A DNA stretch of 64,000 nt from DTBU01 sp964568845 (GTDB lineage Archaea > Thermoproteota > CALKCG01 > B24): the NCBI GenBank assembly GCA_964568845.1, contig CAZMSC010000004.1, positions 1 through 64,000 of the forward strand, written 5' to 3'. A program made the position numbers and the translations under genes. Positions 16,515 through 26,359 of this stretch are shown here, in pieces. The notes under the pieces are model-generated. The model ran no database searches. It was not told the DNA's origin and saw only the letters and a list, made by a program, of their open reading frames with translations. Numbering within the stretch: the stretch's first letter is position 1; every line of letters begins with the position of its first letter.

Positions 16515-18053
16515 ATGTGTAGCTATAAAATAGTGCTGACCGCCGATGAAACTCTAATGTGTAGCTATGGCGGTAACGTGTTCTTAGGATTTATGGCTAC
16601 TGGCCCAGTTTCAGGGTTTAAACCGTTTAACATAGCCATGAACTTTTTACTGAAGCCAGTACCCGCTGATTCGAAGGGGAGGGCTCTCATAGCACCTTTA
16701 TCTCTTAGAATAATTGAAAGCGTATTAATCGATTCAAACGTTGTGAAGCCTGATGAAATAATGATAACCAACCCGACGGCTCTACCGAAGGCGATCTCGG
16801 AAGATACTAGGATTATAGGTGTGAGCACGATGGATCCTAAAGGTTTAGGACCGGCATCATCGACCTTCTCAGGACCATATGGACTCGTACACAGTGAACC
16901 GTATTCAGCATACATGTTTAAGAAACTGGTTAGAAGTGAAGCTGTGCAGAAGGCTAGGAAGTGGGCTTCACTCGTAGTAGGCGGCTCTGGAGCATGGCAA
17001 CTTAACGTAGATGATATGGAAAAGTTGGGAATAGATGTACTATTCATAGGTGAGGCTGAAGAGGAGGCTCCGAAGCTCTTCAAGAAACTCATAGAAGAAG
17101 GGAGACCTGAAAAACCCGTAATTATTACGGCTAATCCAAGCCGCAATATACCTAAGATTAAGGGTGCAACCATATGCGGCTTGATCGAGATATCTAGAGG
17201 GTGTGGAAGAGGATGTAGATTCTGCACACCTACTCTGAGGATTTTAAGACATAAACCCCTGGAGGATGTTCTAAGTGATGTTAAGGTGAATGTTGAAGCT
17301 GGTCAGAGGACTATCTGCCTTCATGCTGAAGATGTCTTACAATACGGTGGAACACCCTTCAAGAAGAGGCCGGATTTAGTGCTTAAACTCTTCAACATGA
17401 TTATGAGCGTTGATGGGGTCAAATTCGTCTCAGTAAGCCATGCGGCTTTAAGCTCTATAGCTGAAAACCCGAGGTTAATATCAGATATAAGTGAAGTCTT
17501 AGGCTTAACCAAAGGTAGGTGGCTTGGATACCAGACGGGTATCGAAACTGGCAGCGTTAAGCTTATAGATAAGCTTATGCACATGAAGCCTTATCCATTT
17601 ACAGCTAAAGATTGGCCTAATGTTGTTGAAGAGGCTTTTAAGGTAAGCTCAGAGTTTAACTGGGTTCCAGCTGCTACACTAATGCTCAACCTTCCCGGCG
17701 AGGAACCTGAGGATGTTTTGGCGACAGCTGATTTAGTCGATAGGCTTAAACCCTATAAGAGTTTAATAGTTCCACTACTCTATGTTCCAATGACCGATTC
17801 TTCTAGGCATAGAGCTAGAAGACTTTTAGAAGACGCTGACGATGCGTATTGGCAATTATACCATAGTGTATGGCGTCACGATATGAAATGGATATCCGTT
17901 TTAGCTAAGGAATATCTAGCTGAAACAAGTCCTAAAATAGGTTTACCAGTGAAGCTCTTCATAAGCTTTGTAAAGAACTTTATAAATCCATTGATTGAGC
18001 TGAAGCTTTCACACATTAAAACAATAGAGGCTATGCAGAAAGTCAAAACTTAA
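16515..18053 (+). CDS. B12-binding-domain radical SAM protein
   Basis: A 512-residue radical SAM enzyme. The N-terminal third resembles a B12-binding-like Rossmann domain (IIGVSTMDPKG and VVGGSGAWQL). The cluster motif CGRGCRFC is near residue 236 (C-x3-C-x2-C), followed by DVKVNVEAGQRTICLHAEDV and further TIM-barrel strands. Related proteins are oxidoreductases or methyltransferases; the substrate is unknown. No HxxG cobalamin-contact motif is obvious, so real B12 binding is uncertain. The start ATG at 16515 follows a TATA-like TGATTATTTAAAATTC at about 16486-16501. The HDAC-like gene begins 10 bp after it and is likely co-transcribed. Confidence 0.85.
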   Translation: MCSYKIVLTADETLMCSYGGNVFLGFMATGPVSGFKPFNIAMNFLLKPVPADSKGRALIAPLSLRIIESVLIDSNVVKPDEIMITNPTALPKAISEDTRIIGVSTMDPKGLGPASSTFSGPYGLVHSEPYSAYMFKKLVRSEAVQKARKWASLVVGGSGAWQLNVDDMEKLGIDVLFIGEAEEEAPKLFKKLIEEGRPEKPVIITANPSRNIPKIKGATICGLIEISRGCGRGCRFCTPTLRILRHKPLEDVLSDVKVNVEAGQRTICLHAEDVLQYGGTPFKKRPDLVLKLFNMIMSVDGVKFVSVSHAALSSIAENPRLISDISEVLGLTKGRWLGYQTGIETGSVKLIDKLMHMKPYPFTAKDWPNVVEEAFKVSSEFNWVPAATLMLNLPGEEPEDVLATADLVDRLKPYKSLIVPLLYVPMTDSSRHRARRLLEDADDAYWQLYHSVWRHDMKWISVLAKEYLAETSPKIGLPVKLFISFVKNFINPLIELKLSHIKTIEAMQKVKT

Positions 18054-18063
18054 GGTGGTTTAA

Positions 18064-19131
18064 GTGGAGGGAAGAACGCTTATAATCTACGATGATGTAT
18101 TTCTAGACCATTTAACTGGTCCAGGGCACCCTGAGAACCCGGATAGACTTAAAGCGATACTGAAAGGGCTTAAAAACTTCAAACTGCTTGAAAATCCTAA
18201 GGTTAAAGTTGAAAAGCCTCGAAAAGCCACTATAGATGAGCTATGTCTTATACACAGTAGGAACTATGTAGACTTCATAGAGGGTTTTTGTCGTAATGGA
18301 GGGGGGATTTTAGGGACTTGGGGTGGCGGAGTCGTATGTAGTAGAGAGAGCTTTAAGGTAGCATGTTATGCTGCTGGAGGTGCTTTAAAAGCGGTAGATG
18401 AAGTCTTAAATGGGAGGTTTCAGAATTCTATTGCTCTTGTTAGACCTCCGGGGCACCATGCTTCAATAGAGCTACCCTATGGCTTCTGCATATTTAATAA
18501 TGTAGCTATAGCCGCTAAGTATCTCATAGATGCGAGGGGGGTCACTAGGGTTGCAATATTGGATATAGATGCTCACCACGGTAACGGTACTCAGGAGGTT
18601 TTCGAAGACACCTCTAAAGTCTTATATGTAAGTTTCCACCAGGATAGGATATTTCCAGGGACTGGGGCAATCGAAGATGTAGGTAGAGGAGAGGGTGAAG
18701 GGTTTAAAATAAACTTTCCACTTCCGCCTTATTCTAATGAAGAGGTCTACTTAAAGGCTTTAAACGGAATAGTAGGTCCTATCTTGGATCAATTTAAACC
18801 AGCTTACATATTAGTTTCTGCGGGATTTGACGCACATCACCTTGATCCATTAACTGGTTTAGGCCTATCTAGTTCAGGCTACGTTGAAATTTACAAATGG
18901 ATTGGAAAAATAGCTGAAAAGCTTACAGGCGGAAGATTTTCGGCAGTTCTAGAGGGAGGCTATGACCAGGAAGCTCTTGAAAAAGCAGCCTCATCAGTTG
19001 TAGCTACTATGGCAGGTCTGAACATTGAAGTCGACGACCCATGCCAAACAATGCCTGAGAATTTGAAGAAAGCAGCTTTCAGAGTTTTAGAAGATGTAAG
19101 GAGGATGGTCTCAAACTACTGGACTATTTAA
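18064..19131 (+). CDS. Histone-deacetylase-family amidohydrolase
   Basis: A 355-residue zinc deacetylase-fold protein (AcuC/acetylpolyamine amidohydrolase/HDAC family). The catalytic parts are visible: GHPENPDRL near the start, RPPGHHAS with the paired histidines, DIDAHHGNGTQ with zinc ligands Asp and His, SAGFDAHHLDPL with the last zinc Asp, and the GGYD loop. Archaeal members may deacetylate polyamines, acetoin-related compounds or lysines; this one cannot be narrowed down. The start is GTG at 18064, 10 bp after the radical SAM gene. It is convergent with ilvE and overlaps its end by 4 bp. Confidence 0.92.
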   Translation: MEGRTLIIYDDVFLDHLTGPGHPENPDRLKAILKGLKNFKLLENPKVKVEKPRKATIDELCLIHSRNYVDFIEGFCRNGGGILGTWGGGVVCSRESFKVACYAAGGALKAVDEVLNGRFQNSIALVRPPGHHASIELPYGFCIFNNVAIAAKYLIDARGVTRVAILDIDAHHGNGTQEVFEDTSKVLYVSFHQDRIFPGTGAIEDVGRGEGEGFKINFPLPPYSNEEVYLKALNGIVGPILDQFKPAYILVSAGFDAHHLDPLTGLGLSSSGYVEIYKWIGKIAEKLTGGRFSAVLEGGYDQEALEKAASSVVATMAGLNIEVDDPCQTMPENLKKAAFRVLEDVRRMVSNYWTI

Positions 19132-20045
19132 ACCTTGATCTCTGTAATCCAATTTTTATACTTATCGACCTTGCCTAGGACTACTTTAAAGTATTGGTCT
19201 CTTATTTTTCTCGTTACAGGCCCTGGAGACCCATCTCCAATAATTCGATTGTCTATGCTTAATATGGGCGTTATCTCAGCGGCTGTCCCTGTGAAGAAGG
19301 CCTCGTCACACGTGTACAATTCGCTTCTAGCTATAAGCCTCTCTTGGACTTTAAACCCTAGGTCTTCAGCTATTTTCATGACTACGTCTCGGGTTACACC
19401 TTCAAGTATACCTGAAACTATTGACGGAGTTGAAATAACATCCCTCTTTACAAGGAATATGTTTTCACCAGTCCCCTCGCAAACGTAGCCGTGACCGTCG
19501 AGGAATATAGCCTCATCAAAACCACTTAAAACAGCTTCTACTTTAGCTAGACATGAGTTTACATAGTTTCCGCACACTTTAGCAGACGGGGGCTGACTAT
19601 CTATAGCTATTCTACGCCATGAAGAAACACAACATTTAACACCCATCTCCTCCAAGTATTTTCCAAATGGAAAGACAGCTATAGCGAGTTTCACGGGTGC
19701 TTTGAGGGGGTTTAACCCTATAACACCGTAACCCCTATAGACTATTGGTCTAATATAGCAGTTATCCCTTATGGAATTCGCTTTAATAGTCTCCACTATG
19801 GCCTCTTCGATCTGAGCACGGGTATATGGTATGTTCATGTAGAAGATTTTAGCTGAGTTGAAAAGCCTTGTTATATGGTCTCCAAGCCTGAATACTTTCA
19901 AAACACCTCCATCCCAATAGCCTCTGATACCTTCAAACACGGCTGTACCGTAGTGGAGGGCGTGCGTCATTACGTGGACTTTAGCCTCAGACCATTCTAT
20001 GAATTCACCGTCCATCCAGATGTACTTGGCTTCAGATATGGACAT
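19128..20045 (-). CDS. ilvE: Branched-chain amino acid aminotransferase
   Basis: A fold-type IV PLP aminotransferase of 305 residues for valine, leucine and isoleucine. It begins at ATG 20045 with the typical KYIWMDGEFIEWSEAKVHVMTHALHYGTAVFEGIRGY; upstream in-frame codons back to 20162 overlap the next gene and are not family-like. The PLP lysine region is GNYVNSCLAKVEA, and EGTGENIFLV, with the phosphate-binding GTAAEITPI near the C-terminus, completes the fold. It follows the deoxyribosyltransferase-like gene by 28 bp and is likely co-transcribed with it. Confidence 0.95.
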   Translation of the reverse strand: MSISEAKYIWMDGEFIEWSEAKVHVMTHALHYGTAVFEGIRGYWDGGVLKVFRLGDHITRLFNSAKIFYMNIPYTRAQIEEAIVETIKANSIRDNCYIRPIVYRGYGVIGLNPLKAPVKLAIAVFPFGKYLEEMGVKCCVSSWRRIAIDSQPPSAKVCGNYVNSCLAKVEAVLSGFDEAIFLDGHGYVCEGTGENIFLVKRDVISTPSIVSGILEGVTRDVVMKIAEDLGFKVQERLIARSELYTCDEAFFTGTAAEITPILSIDNRIIGDGSPGPVTRKIRDQYFKVVLGKVDKYKNWITEIKV

Positions 20046-20073
20046 ACAGAACCCTTCTAATAATTCTGGGAAA

Positions 20074-20493
20074 TTACTTATTAGCATTTCCACTGCGAAA
20101 GACTTGTTCCAGCGATTTCCTGAATTCCTCAATGGACTTAAAAATGTAATCTGCGTGTACAACTATCCAAGGACTTGGATTTTCTATTTCACATATGACT
20201 ACTGTTTTCTTCCCGGATCTTTTAGCATAGAAGAGTTCCATGCAAACACCCGCGCTTAGAATAGGCATATAAGCTAGGAAAATGTCGCATCCATCTATGT
20301 CTCTAAGGTCTTTTTCAACTAGCACCTTAAGTTTATCCGACTCAACATCTCCACGGTAAATCAGCTTTTCCCTCAGCCAAGGGTCTAAAACTTCACATCC
20401 AGCTTTTTCAAGTACACTTGTTAACGTAGCTCTATATTCTTGTACGTCTTCAAAACCCTGTATTGGTCCTGCTAAGAAGACTCTAGGTTTCAT
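20074..20493 (-). CDS. Nucleoside 2-deoxyribosyltransferase-like protein
   Basis: A 139-residue protein of the nucleoside 2-deoxyribosyltransferase/RCL fold. It opens with RVFLAGPIQGFEDVQEYR (substrate loop after strand 1), has the acidic DLRDIDGCDIFLAYMP segment, and the catalytic-glutamate region SAGVCMELFYAKRSGK. Such enzymes transfer deoxyribose between bases or hydrolyse nucleotides at the N-glycosidic bond. The exact substrate is open. It starts 26 bp from the divergent peptidase gene, so both promoters share that small gap. Confidence 0.75.
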   Translation of the reverse strand: MKPRVFLAGPIQGFEDVQEYRATLTSVLEKAGCEVLDPWLREKLIYRGDVESDKLKVLVEKDLRDIDGCDIFLAYMPILSAGVCMELFYAKRSGKKTVVICEIENPSPWIVVHADYIFKSIEEFRKSLEQVFRSGNANK

Positions 20494-20519
20494 AGGAAAC
20501 TGTTATAATAAACGTCTAT

Positions 20520-21728
20520 TTGAAGATTTTACTGGCCGATATTATGAGCCGTAATCTCGACTATGAAGTTGATGTTTTAAGCAGAACAGTATCTATAAAT
20601 ACGGATGCTGAATCCAAGCTTGGATACCGTGAATGCGCAGAAGTTATAGCTGAAGAAGCAAAAAAACTTGGGTTAAGCGTTTCTATATACGATTCGGTGG
20701 GGTTAGCAGATGATAATAAACATAGACCCAACATCGTAGCTAGACTTAACGTGGATTCAGATCATACAGTCTCACTAGTTACACACTATGATGTTGTACC
20801 CGCTGGTGTAGGATGGAGCAGTGACCCGTTTAAGTTAAGGGTTGTAAATGGGAAAGCCTATGGTAGAGGAGCAGCTGATGATAAAGGCGCTATAGCAGCA
20901 GCATTAGGAGCTTTAAAACTAGTAGGTGAAAAGGCTAAGATGAACGTGATTCTAATAGCTTCTCCGGATGAAGAGGTTGGCGGTGAGCTCGGAGTAGGAT
21001 ATCTCGTGAATCATATCGGTATCAAATGCGATGAGGCCGTGGTTTTAGACGCAAGCCCAGAGTTTGTATCGATCGGAGCATCGGGTGTTGTAAACGGTTG
21101 GATTAGGGTTAAAGGGGTTCAAGGCCATGCTGGTTATCCACATAAAGCCGTGAATCCTATATATGGCATGGTTCGCCTATTAGAAGGATTAGAGGGTTTT
21201 TCAAATTTAAGAGCTACAAGACTTTCAAAAATAGATTCGCCACCAAATTCACCTATTAAAAAAGTTTGGGGTAGGTTTAGCATAACAATGGTCAGGTCTG
21301 GTGTTAAGAGTAACGTTATACCAGCCGAAGCTGAGGCCTGTTTCGATATGAGAACACTACCGGATGAAGACTCTATGTGTGCGGTAGAAGAACTTAAAGC
21401 CTACCTCGTTTCGTTGGCTAAAAACCTCGGGTTGAATACTGAAATTTACGGAATCAGGGTAGGTTCAGGCTACTATACAGAACCAAACCATGATTTTATT
21501 GCAAGGTTTAGAAGAGCCGTTTCAAAAATCTACGGACGCGAGGTTCCAATTGCCGCTGAACTTGGAGGAAACGATGGAAAGTTCTTTGCAAATAAGGGAA
21601 TACCCGTGGTTTCATTTGGATGCATAGGACCAGATACCAATTTCCACGGCGTAGATGAGTTTGTACACCTCAGACACATCGCGTTGGTTAGAGATGTGCT
21701 TTTAGAGTACATCTCCACCTATCCCTAA
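20520..21728 (+). CDS. M20-family metallopeptidase/deacylase (ArgE/DapE type)
   Basis: A 402-residue di-zinc hydrolase. Metal and catalytic motifs are VTHYDVVPAG (His and catalytic Asp), GRGAADDKGAIAAAL (bridging Asp), SPDEEVGGELG (catalytic Glu plus metal Glu), and a final ligand near the GCIGPDTNFHGVDEF segment. The dimerisation domain sits between about 180 and 290. Candidate reactions are succinyl-diaminopimelate or acetyl-ornithine/lysine deacylation or dipeptide cleavage; the sequence alone does not decide. The start is TTG at 20520 or ATG at 20544; TGTTATAATA at 20501-20510 is a TATA candidate. Confidence 0.87.
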   Translation: MKILLADIMSRNLDYEVDVLSRTVSINTDAESKLGYRECAEVIAEEAKKLGLSVSIYDSVGLADDNKHRPNIVARLNVDSDHTVSLVTHYDVVPAGVGWSSDPFKLRVVNGKAYGRGAADDKGAIAAALGALKLVGEKAKMNVILIASPDEEVGGELGVGYLVNHIGIKCDEAVVLDASPEFVSIGASGVVNGWIRVKGVQGHAGYPHKAVNPIYGMVRLLEGLEGFSNLRATRLSKIDSPPNSPIKKVWGRFSITMVRSGVKSNVIPAEAEACFDMRTLPDEDSMCAVEELKAYLVSLAKNLGLNTEIYGIRVGSGYYTEPNHDFIARFRRAVSKIYGREVPIAAELGGNDGKFFANKGIPVVSFGCIGPDTNFHGVDEFVHLRHIALVRDVLLEYISTYP

Positions 21729-21747
21729 TTTTTCATTATGCTTTCTG

Positions 21748-24700
21748 CTATGACATGCTTCTTATACTATCTATTTCAATCTTTAGTGTCCTCATGACAT
21801 CTTGATAGTTTAGTTTCCCGTTTTCTATAAGCCACATGGCTTCCTCAAGCTTCCTAGTGGTTTCTTCAGAAATGAATGGACCAAATCTATCATTCAAGTA
21901 ATCGAAGACTTTTATACCCATTCTAGTAGGTATGAGAGACTTTCTATTTTTAGAGGCTAAGATATATCCCCGTTCGAAAATCGTCTCTACTATCTTAGCG
22001 TATGTTGAGGGTCTTCCTATACCCCTCTCCTTCATTAAAGCTATTATATCGCCTTGAGTGTAGAGCGGTACGCTGGGAGCCCTCCAATGTCTAACGTTAA
22101 CTATCCTTACAACACCCTCTTTAACTGGAGGTATTGTTCTGATCGGTCTAACGAGGTTGAAGCCGTTTTCGATAATATTTGAATATCCTTCCACATCGGT
22201 AACTTTATTCTGAATCTTAACTTTAAAAGATGATTTTTCAACTTTAACGTGTTTCATTTGACTCGCTATAAACCTTTGGAATATAAGCTCGTATAGAGAT
22301 AGATGTTTATGGGTGAGCCTTTTCGCAAACTTCATAAGCCCCAGCGTCATAAGCTCTTTGATTCTAGTGGCATCTAGACTCCTAGTCGGCCTTATACATT
22401 CATGCGCACCCTCAGCATGCCAAACTCTAGGCGCTACAAAGTCGGAGCCGAATTTACTCGTAATATAGTCCCTAGCTATCTCTATACCCACCTGCGACAC
22501 TCTGTGGCTGTCAGTTCTATGGTAGGTTATCAAACCCAGTTCGAAGAGGTCCTGGGCTAAAGTCATTGTCTCAGTAGCGCCTAGACCCATATAGGTTGAG
22601 GCATCTTTAAGCATAGAGTCTGTGGTGAAGGGGGGAGGGGGATTAACCTCGACAACTTCCGCTCTAAGGTCTGTAATTTCGGCTTGAACGTTCTTCAAAT
22701 TCTCCATGTAATGTCTAAGCTCCTTTCTATGCATGCGATCTTCAGATATTACGATTTTAAGACCGTTTTCAAGTTTTAACTCGAAAAACTCTCTTACGGA
22801 GCGCTTCGACTCGTGCATTCTACTTATAATCCATCCTAAGACTGGAGTTTGCACTCTTCCAGCTGAAAGCCTTCTACTTCCAAAGACCTTCCAAAGCTTC
22901 TGACTCAACTCAAAACCTATCCACCTATCTTCAATCCGCCTAGTTATTTGAGCTTCTACGAGGTTCAGATCTATCTCCCTAAGGTTTTTAAATGACTCTC
23001 GAAGCGCCCTTCTAGTAACTTCATGAAATTCAGCTCGTTTAACTTCACGTGTGAATGGTTTAATTGCTACACATAGATCCCAAGAGATCTTCTCCCCTTC
23101 AGCGTCAGCATCGGTTCCAAGTATTACTAGGTCTACTTCTTTGGCCAAACTTCTCAAACTCTCTATTACAGATCTTTTATCGTGGATATTCTCTGAGCCG
23201 CATACTGGGCATTTGACAGAGCTGCTAACAAACGTATAACTGCATTTTAAACACCTCTTTATAGTCGAGTAGACTGGAACGTATAATCCATCGACGTCGA
23301 GAACACCATAGAGCCCAATATCCTCAATAGTCAAATCCATAATATGTCCCCCTGTTGCCGCTATTGTTAAGATGTAATCTCCAGTATTGACTTCGAAAGC
23401 CGTTAGATTCCCTATACGCCTCTTACTCGGTCTACCGAAGAGCCTAGCTATCGTTCTAGCCTTATTTGGAGACTCGACTATGAAGAGGGCTGCTTTCACT
23501 AGGTCTTTGAACTCGGCTCTGACTCTTCCATCCATGAGGTCTTTTATAGCTCTCCTATCCTCATCAACACCTTTTACAATATCGTCTAAGTTAGTTTCTG
23601 AAAGAGCACGCCAGTTTATATCTTCTATGAACCAGCGCGTTTCCCTCATCAGGCCGTTAAAAGCCTTACTATTGTCCACAAGAACGATTGACAGCCCTCT
23701 AGATATACCTCCAGCATACATCCTCGACGTTCTACCTGAAGCTTGAATATAGGCCACCGGATCGGGTACCACTAGGTAGAAAACGTCGCCCTCCCTCTCC
23801 AAGCCAATGTATGGGCTTTCCTCTAATGCTTTAAGCAATTCTTCTCTAGAAAGAACATCGCTTAGAAACTTCAAAGCTTCCTCTATTGCTATTCTAGCCC
23901 GCTCAGGTATCAGCGGCAGAGGCTCGTCTTTAGCTACCGCTTGAGCTATATTATCCTGTACATCTGCAGGCATTATACGGCTTACCACTCTAAGCTCATT
24001 TAGAAGCCTTAAGGCTTCTGCCTGCTCTCTCTCCGGAAGAAGCTCCATTATGTTGGCTAGTAAAATTATCGCCTTAGATATTCTAAACTTCTGTTTCACA
24101 TCGAGGTCTATATGCATCTTAGGAACCCCTAGAAAGACTGCATACCTAACTCTGTACGGTAGATCTATGCCACGGACAAGGGGACTCCTATAAGAGGCAA
24201 CACCTATTAAGACGTCGTAAACACCTTCTGAGAACTTTTCCAAAACCCTCTTTCTAACTCTGGTAAGGGCTTCTGCTTTAATATTCCGTTCAGTGAGGAA
24301 GTTTTTAAATTTATCAGCGTATTCTGCTCCAAGGTTCATGGGAATGTATATTAAACCTCCCGGCCCCAGCTTCTCTATGAGCTTGTAAGCATCTTCTTCC
24401 AAGTTTTTAGATTCAATGTATAGGTCGGCGACGTTACGCCCGACATCTATCCTAGAGGATATTTCAAAGCCGAGCAGCTCTCTAAATAGTAGAACGTGTC
24501 TAGTCCTTCTAGCTCTAATGGACGCTCCGGATACGACTAAAACCCCAACCTTCTCCCTCTTAGCTTCAATCTCACCCATAAGTTTAGAAATCTCATCATA
24601 GAGCCTGTAAACTTCTGAGAAACTTCTTCTCCTAAGCTCTCTACCCAGCTCTCTTCTAAGGTTTATGATCGTCAAAGCATTTTCTAAATCCTCATGACCG

Positions 24701-25377
24701 AAGCCAAGGAGAATTAAAACCTTATCGATGTTTCTAGAAGCCCTCAACAGCGAATCTACATCGTCTACAAATATGAAGTCAAACTTTATGTTCTCTAGGA
24801 GGTTAAACCTCATGTTTAGAAAATTTAAAGTTGTTACGAGAATGTCGTAATCTCCATTCTTTATCCTTTCAAGCTGAGAATTAGCCTCTCTACGTGTTAG
24901 AAGGGAATGGTAGTAAGCTATTCTAACGTTTAAACCGGTTCTTTCAGAATACTTTAAAATCCTCTCAGAAACCTGCTTAGCTAAGAGGGCTGTAGGAATC
25001 AATATGTAGCTTTTCTTATTTCTTTCACATGCTAGAAATAAGGCCATTATAGATCCAAAAACAGTTTTCCCCATACCGGTTGGAGCTATAAGTGCAAAAC
25101 TTTTACCTGAAAATATTCGCCTAGCCCAAACCCTCTGCGCAGCCCAAGGCTGGCTATCCGTAGCTTTTTCAAAAAAACTGGCGAATTTATCTAACTGCTT
25201 ATTCATTGATATGAGTTCAATATAACTTCTACTAGGCTTAACGGGTAAAGTTTGCAGATTTGAATCGATTGTATGCTCAACTGGAAGGCATTGCCTACAC
25301 AGTAAACCCGCAAATGCTCTATCATCATCGATATCGCCGTTACAATTTGGACATAGATTTTTAAAAATCGCTCTCAT
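21748..25377 (-). CDS. rgy: Reverse gyrase
   Basis: A 1209-residue fusion that introduces positive supercoils into DNA, the hallmark gene of hyperthermophiles. From the N-terminus: a zinc finger (CPNCNGDIDD then LLCRQC), a helicase-like domain with Walker A APTGMGKTVFG (near 97-107) and FVDDVDSLL, the second RecA fold with its latch insertion, then from about residue 615 a type IA topoisomerase (FIVESPNKARTIARLFG). It has a second zinc finger CLKCSYTF-CPVCG, the acidic toprim motif LGTDADAEGEK, and the cleavage tyrosine in GLITYHRTDSHR at about 952. All parts are present, so it should be active. It starts at ATG 25377, 51 bp after the start side of the S2P gene, in the same direction. Confidence 0.97.
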   Translation of the reverse strand: MRAIFKNLCPNCNGDIDDDRAFAGLLCRQCLPVEHTIDSNLQTLPVKPSRSYIELISMNKQLDKFASFFEKATDSQPWAAQRVWARRIFSGKSFALIAPTGMGKTVFGSIMALFLACERNKKSYILIPTALLAKQVSERILKYSERTGLNVRIAYYHSLLTRREANSQLERIKNGDYDILVTTLNFLNMRFNLLENIKFDFIFVDDVDSLLRASRNIDKVLILLGFGHEDLENALTIINLRRELGRELRRRSFSEVYRLYDEISKLMGEIEAKREKVGVLVVSGASIRARRTRHVLLFRELLGFEISSRIDVGRNVADLYIESKNLEEDAYKLIEKLGPGGLIYIPMNLGAEYADKFKNFLTERNIKAEALTRVRKRVLEKFSEGVYDVLIGVASYRSPLVRGIDLPYRVRYAVFLGVPKMHIDLDVKQKFRISKAIILLANIMELLPEREQAEALRLLNELRVVSRIMPADVQDNIAQAVAKDEPLPLIPERARIAIEEALKFLSDVLSREELLKALEESPYIGLEREGDVFYLVVPDPVAYIQASGRTSRMYAGGISRGLSIVLVDNSKAFNGLMRETRWFIEDINWRALSETNLDDIVKGVDEDRRAIKDLMDGRVRAEFKDLVKAALFIVESPNKARTIARLFGRPSKRRIGNLTAFEVNTGDYILTIAATGGHIMDLTIEDIGLYGVLDVDGLYVPVYSTIKRCLKCSYTFVSSSVKCPVCGSENIHDKRSVIESLRSLAKEVDLVILGTDADAEGEKISWDLCVAIKPFTREVKRAEFHEVTRRALRESFKNLREIDLNLVEAQITRRIEDRWIGFELSQKLWKVFGSRRLSAGRVQTPVLGWIISRMHESKRSVREFFELKLENGLKIVISEDRMHRKELRHYMENLKNVQAEITDLRAEVVEVNPPPPFTTDSMLKDASTYMGLGATETMTLAQDLFELGLITYHRTDSHRVSQVGIEIARDYITSKFGSDFVAPRVWHAEGAHECIRPTRSLDATRIKELMTLGLMKFAKRLTHKHLSLYELIFQRFIASQMKHVKVEKSSFKVKIQNKVTDVEGYSNIIENGFNLVRPIRTIPPVKEGVVRIVNVRHWRAPSVPLYTQGDIIALMKERGIGRPSTYAKIVETIFERGYILASKNRKSLIPTRMGIKVFDYLNDRFGPFISEETTRKLEEAMWLIENGKLNYQDVMRTLKIEIDSIRSMS

Positions 25378-25428
25378 TATTTCTAGAAGAATTTCACATA
25401 TGTAGTCTCATAAAAGTTTACATTAAAA

Positions 25429-26232
25429 TTAGAACATAACCGTTATGAGACTTAGCCATAATGCTACAACCGCTATGATTGAAGATACCCATACGCTTCT
25501 GCTCCACTTAAAGACCTTAGCGCCATCCATTGGATCTAAAGGTATTAGATTGAATAAAGCAAGGCTCAAATTTAAACTAGCCAATACGTAAAGCGATATG
25601 GCGGTTAAATCGTTGCTAGCGTAGAATTCAATTAGGAATACGTAAACTATTGCTTGAATTATATTGGTTAACGGCCCCGCGAAAGCTATCTTACCTACAC
25701 CATCTTTACTAATGAATAGCCCTACAACCCTAACGGCACCAGGGGCTATGATTTTAATCGGAAAAATCACGGATAGAAGTGTTAACAGCAAACCTGGTAT
25801 GCTTAGTCTAAACTCAGCCCAATATCCCATTTTCTGCGCTACAATTTTATGAGCAAGTTCATGCGTCAAGAAGGAAGATACCATTCCAAGGACAGTTATG
25901 GTCAATAATCCAATGTTTAGTAGGAGGAATGGTATATTGTTGATAAGCATGGAAAACCCTATGAGAGTGAAAACAGATAATCCAACAGCTAAATGTTTAA
26001 GCTCTTTAAGACTAGTCATTTGGAAAATGCTTCCAGCTTTAAATCTAGCCATATCCACATGTGTTGTTGACCTCCTAGGAGCTGTTGGAGCTAATCTAGG
26101 GATATAAGCTCTAGACGTTAAATCACACCTATGGTTTTCCGGAAGCCTATGCTCGTAGCAGAATAACTTTCCACAGTATGAACATTTAAAAGGTATAGCG
26201 ACTTCTATCCCACACTCCTGACACTTAACCAA
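25429..26232 (-). CDS. Site-2 protease-type membrane metalloprotease with N-terminal AN1-like zinc finger
   Basis: A 267-residue protein in two parts. Residues 1-36 (CQECGIEVAIPFKCSYCGKLFCYEHRLPENHRC) form an AN1-type zinc finger. The rest is an M50 intramembrane protease: several membrane segments, the zinc motif FLTHELAHK (HExxH), and NLIPLDPMDGAKVF (the third ligand Asp in the family's N-P-D-G motif). S2P enzymes cut membrane-bound substrates, often regulators. The cytoplasmic zinc finger may bind the substrate or nucleic acid, which is inference. It starts at ATG 26232, divergent from pth2. Confidence 0.88.
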   Translation of the reverse strand: MVKCQECGIEVAIPFKCSYCGKLFCYEHRLPENHRCDLTSRAYIPRLAPTAPRRSTTHVDMARFKAGSIFQMTSLKELKHLAVGLSVFTLIGFSMLINNIPFLLLNIGLLTITVLGMVSSFLTHELAHKIVAQKMGYWAEFRLSIPGLLLTLLSVIFPIKIIAPGAVRVVGLFISKDGVGKIAFAGPLTNIIQAIVYVFLIEFYASNDLTAISLYVLASLNLSLALFNLIPLDPMDGAKVFKWSRSVWVSSIIAVVALWLSLITVMF

Positions 26233-26311
26233 AGGTCAAGCCCCGACTTCAATAACGGAACATTATTATTAAAAACTTATCTGATTACAGTTTTTTCGAG
26301 TTGGGAAAAAC

Positions 26312-26326
26312 CATTTAATATTAAGC
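26312..26326 (+). promoter_or_regulatory. TATA box of pth2
   Basis: CATTTAATATTAAGC lies 34-48 bases before the pth2 ATG. On the other strand an A/T block around 26262-26275 is a candidate for the divergent protease gene. Confidence 0.5.
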
Positions 26327-26359
26327 TTATTTTACTGTAAAGCGTAGAGAAAACCTAGA

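Noticed and set aside
20046..20162. Longer N-terminus for ilvE
   Set aside because: It overlaps the coding sequence of the deoxyribosyltransferase-like gene and does not match the family.
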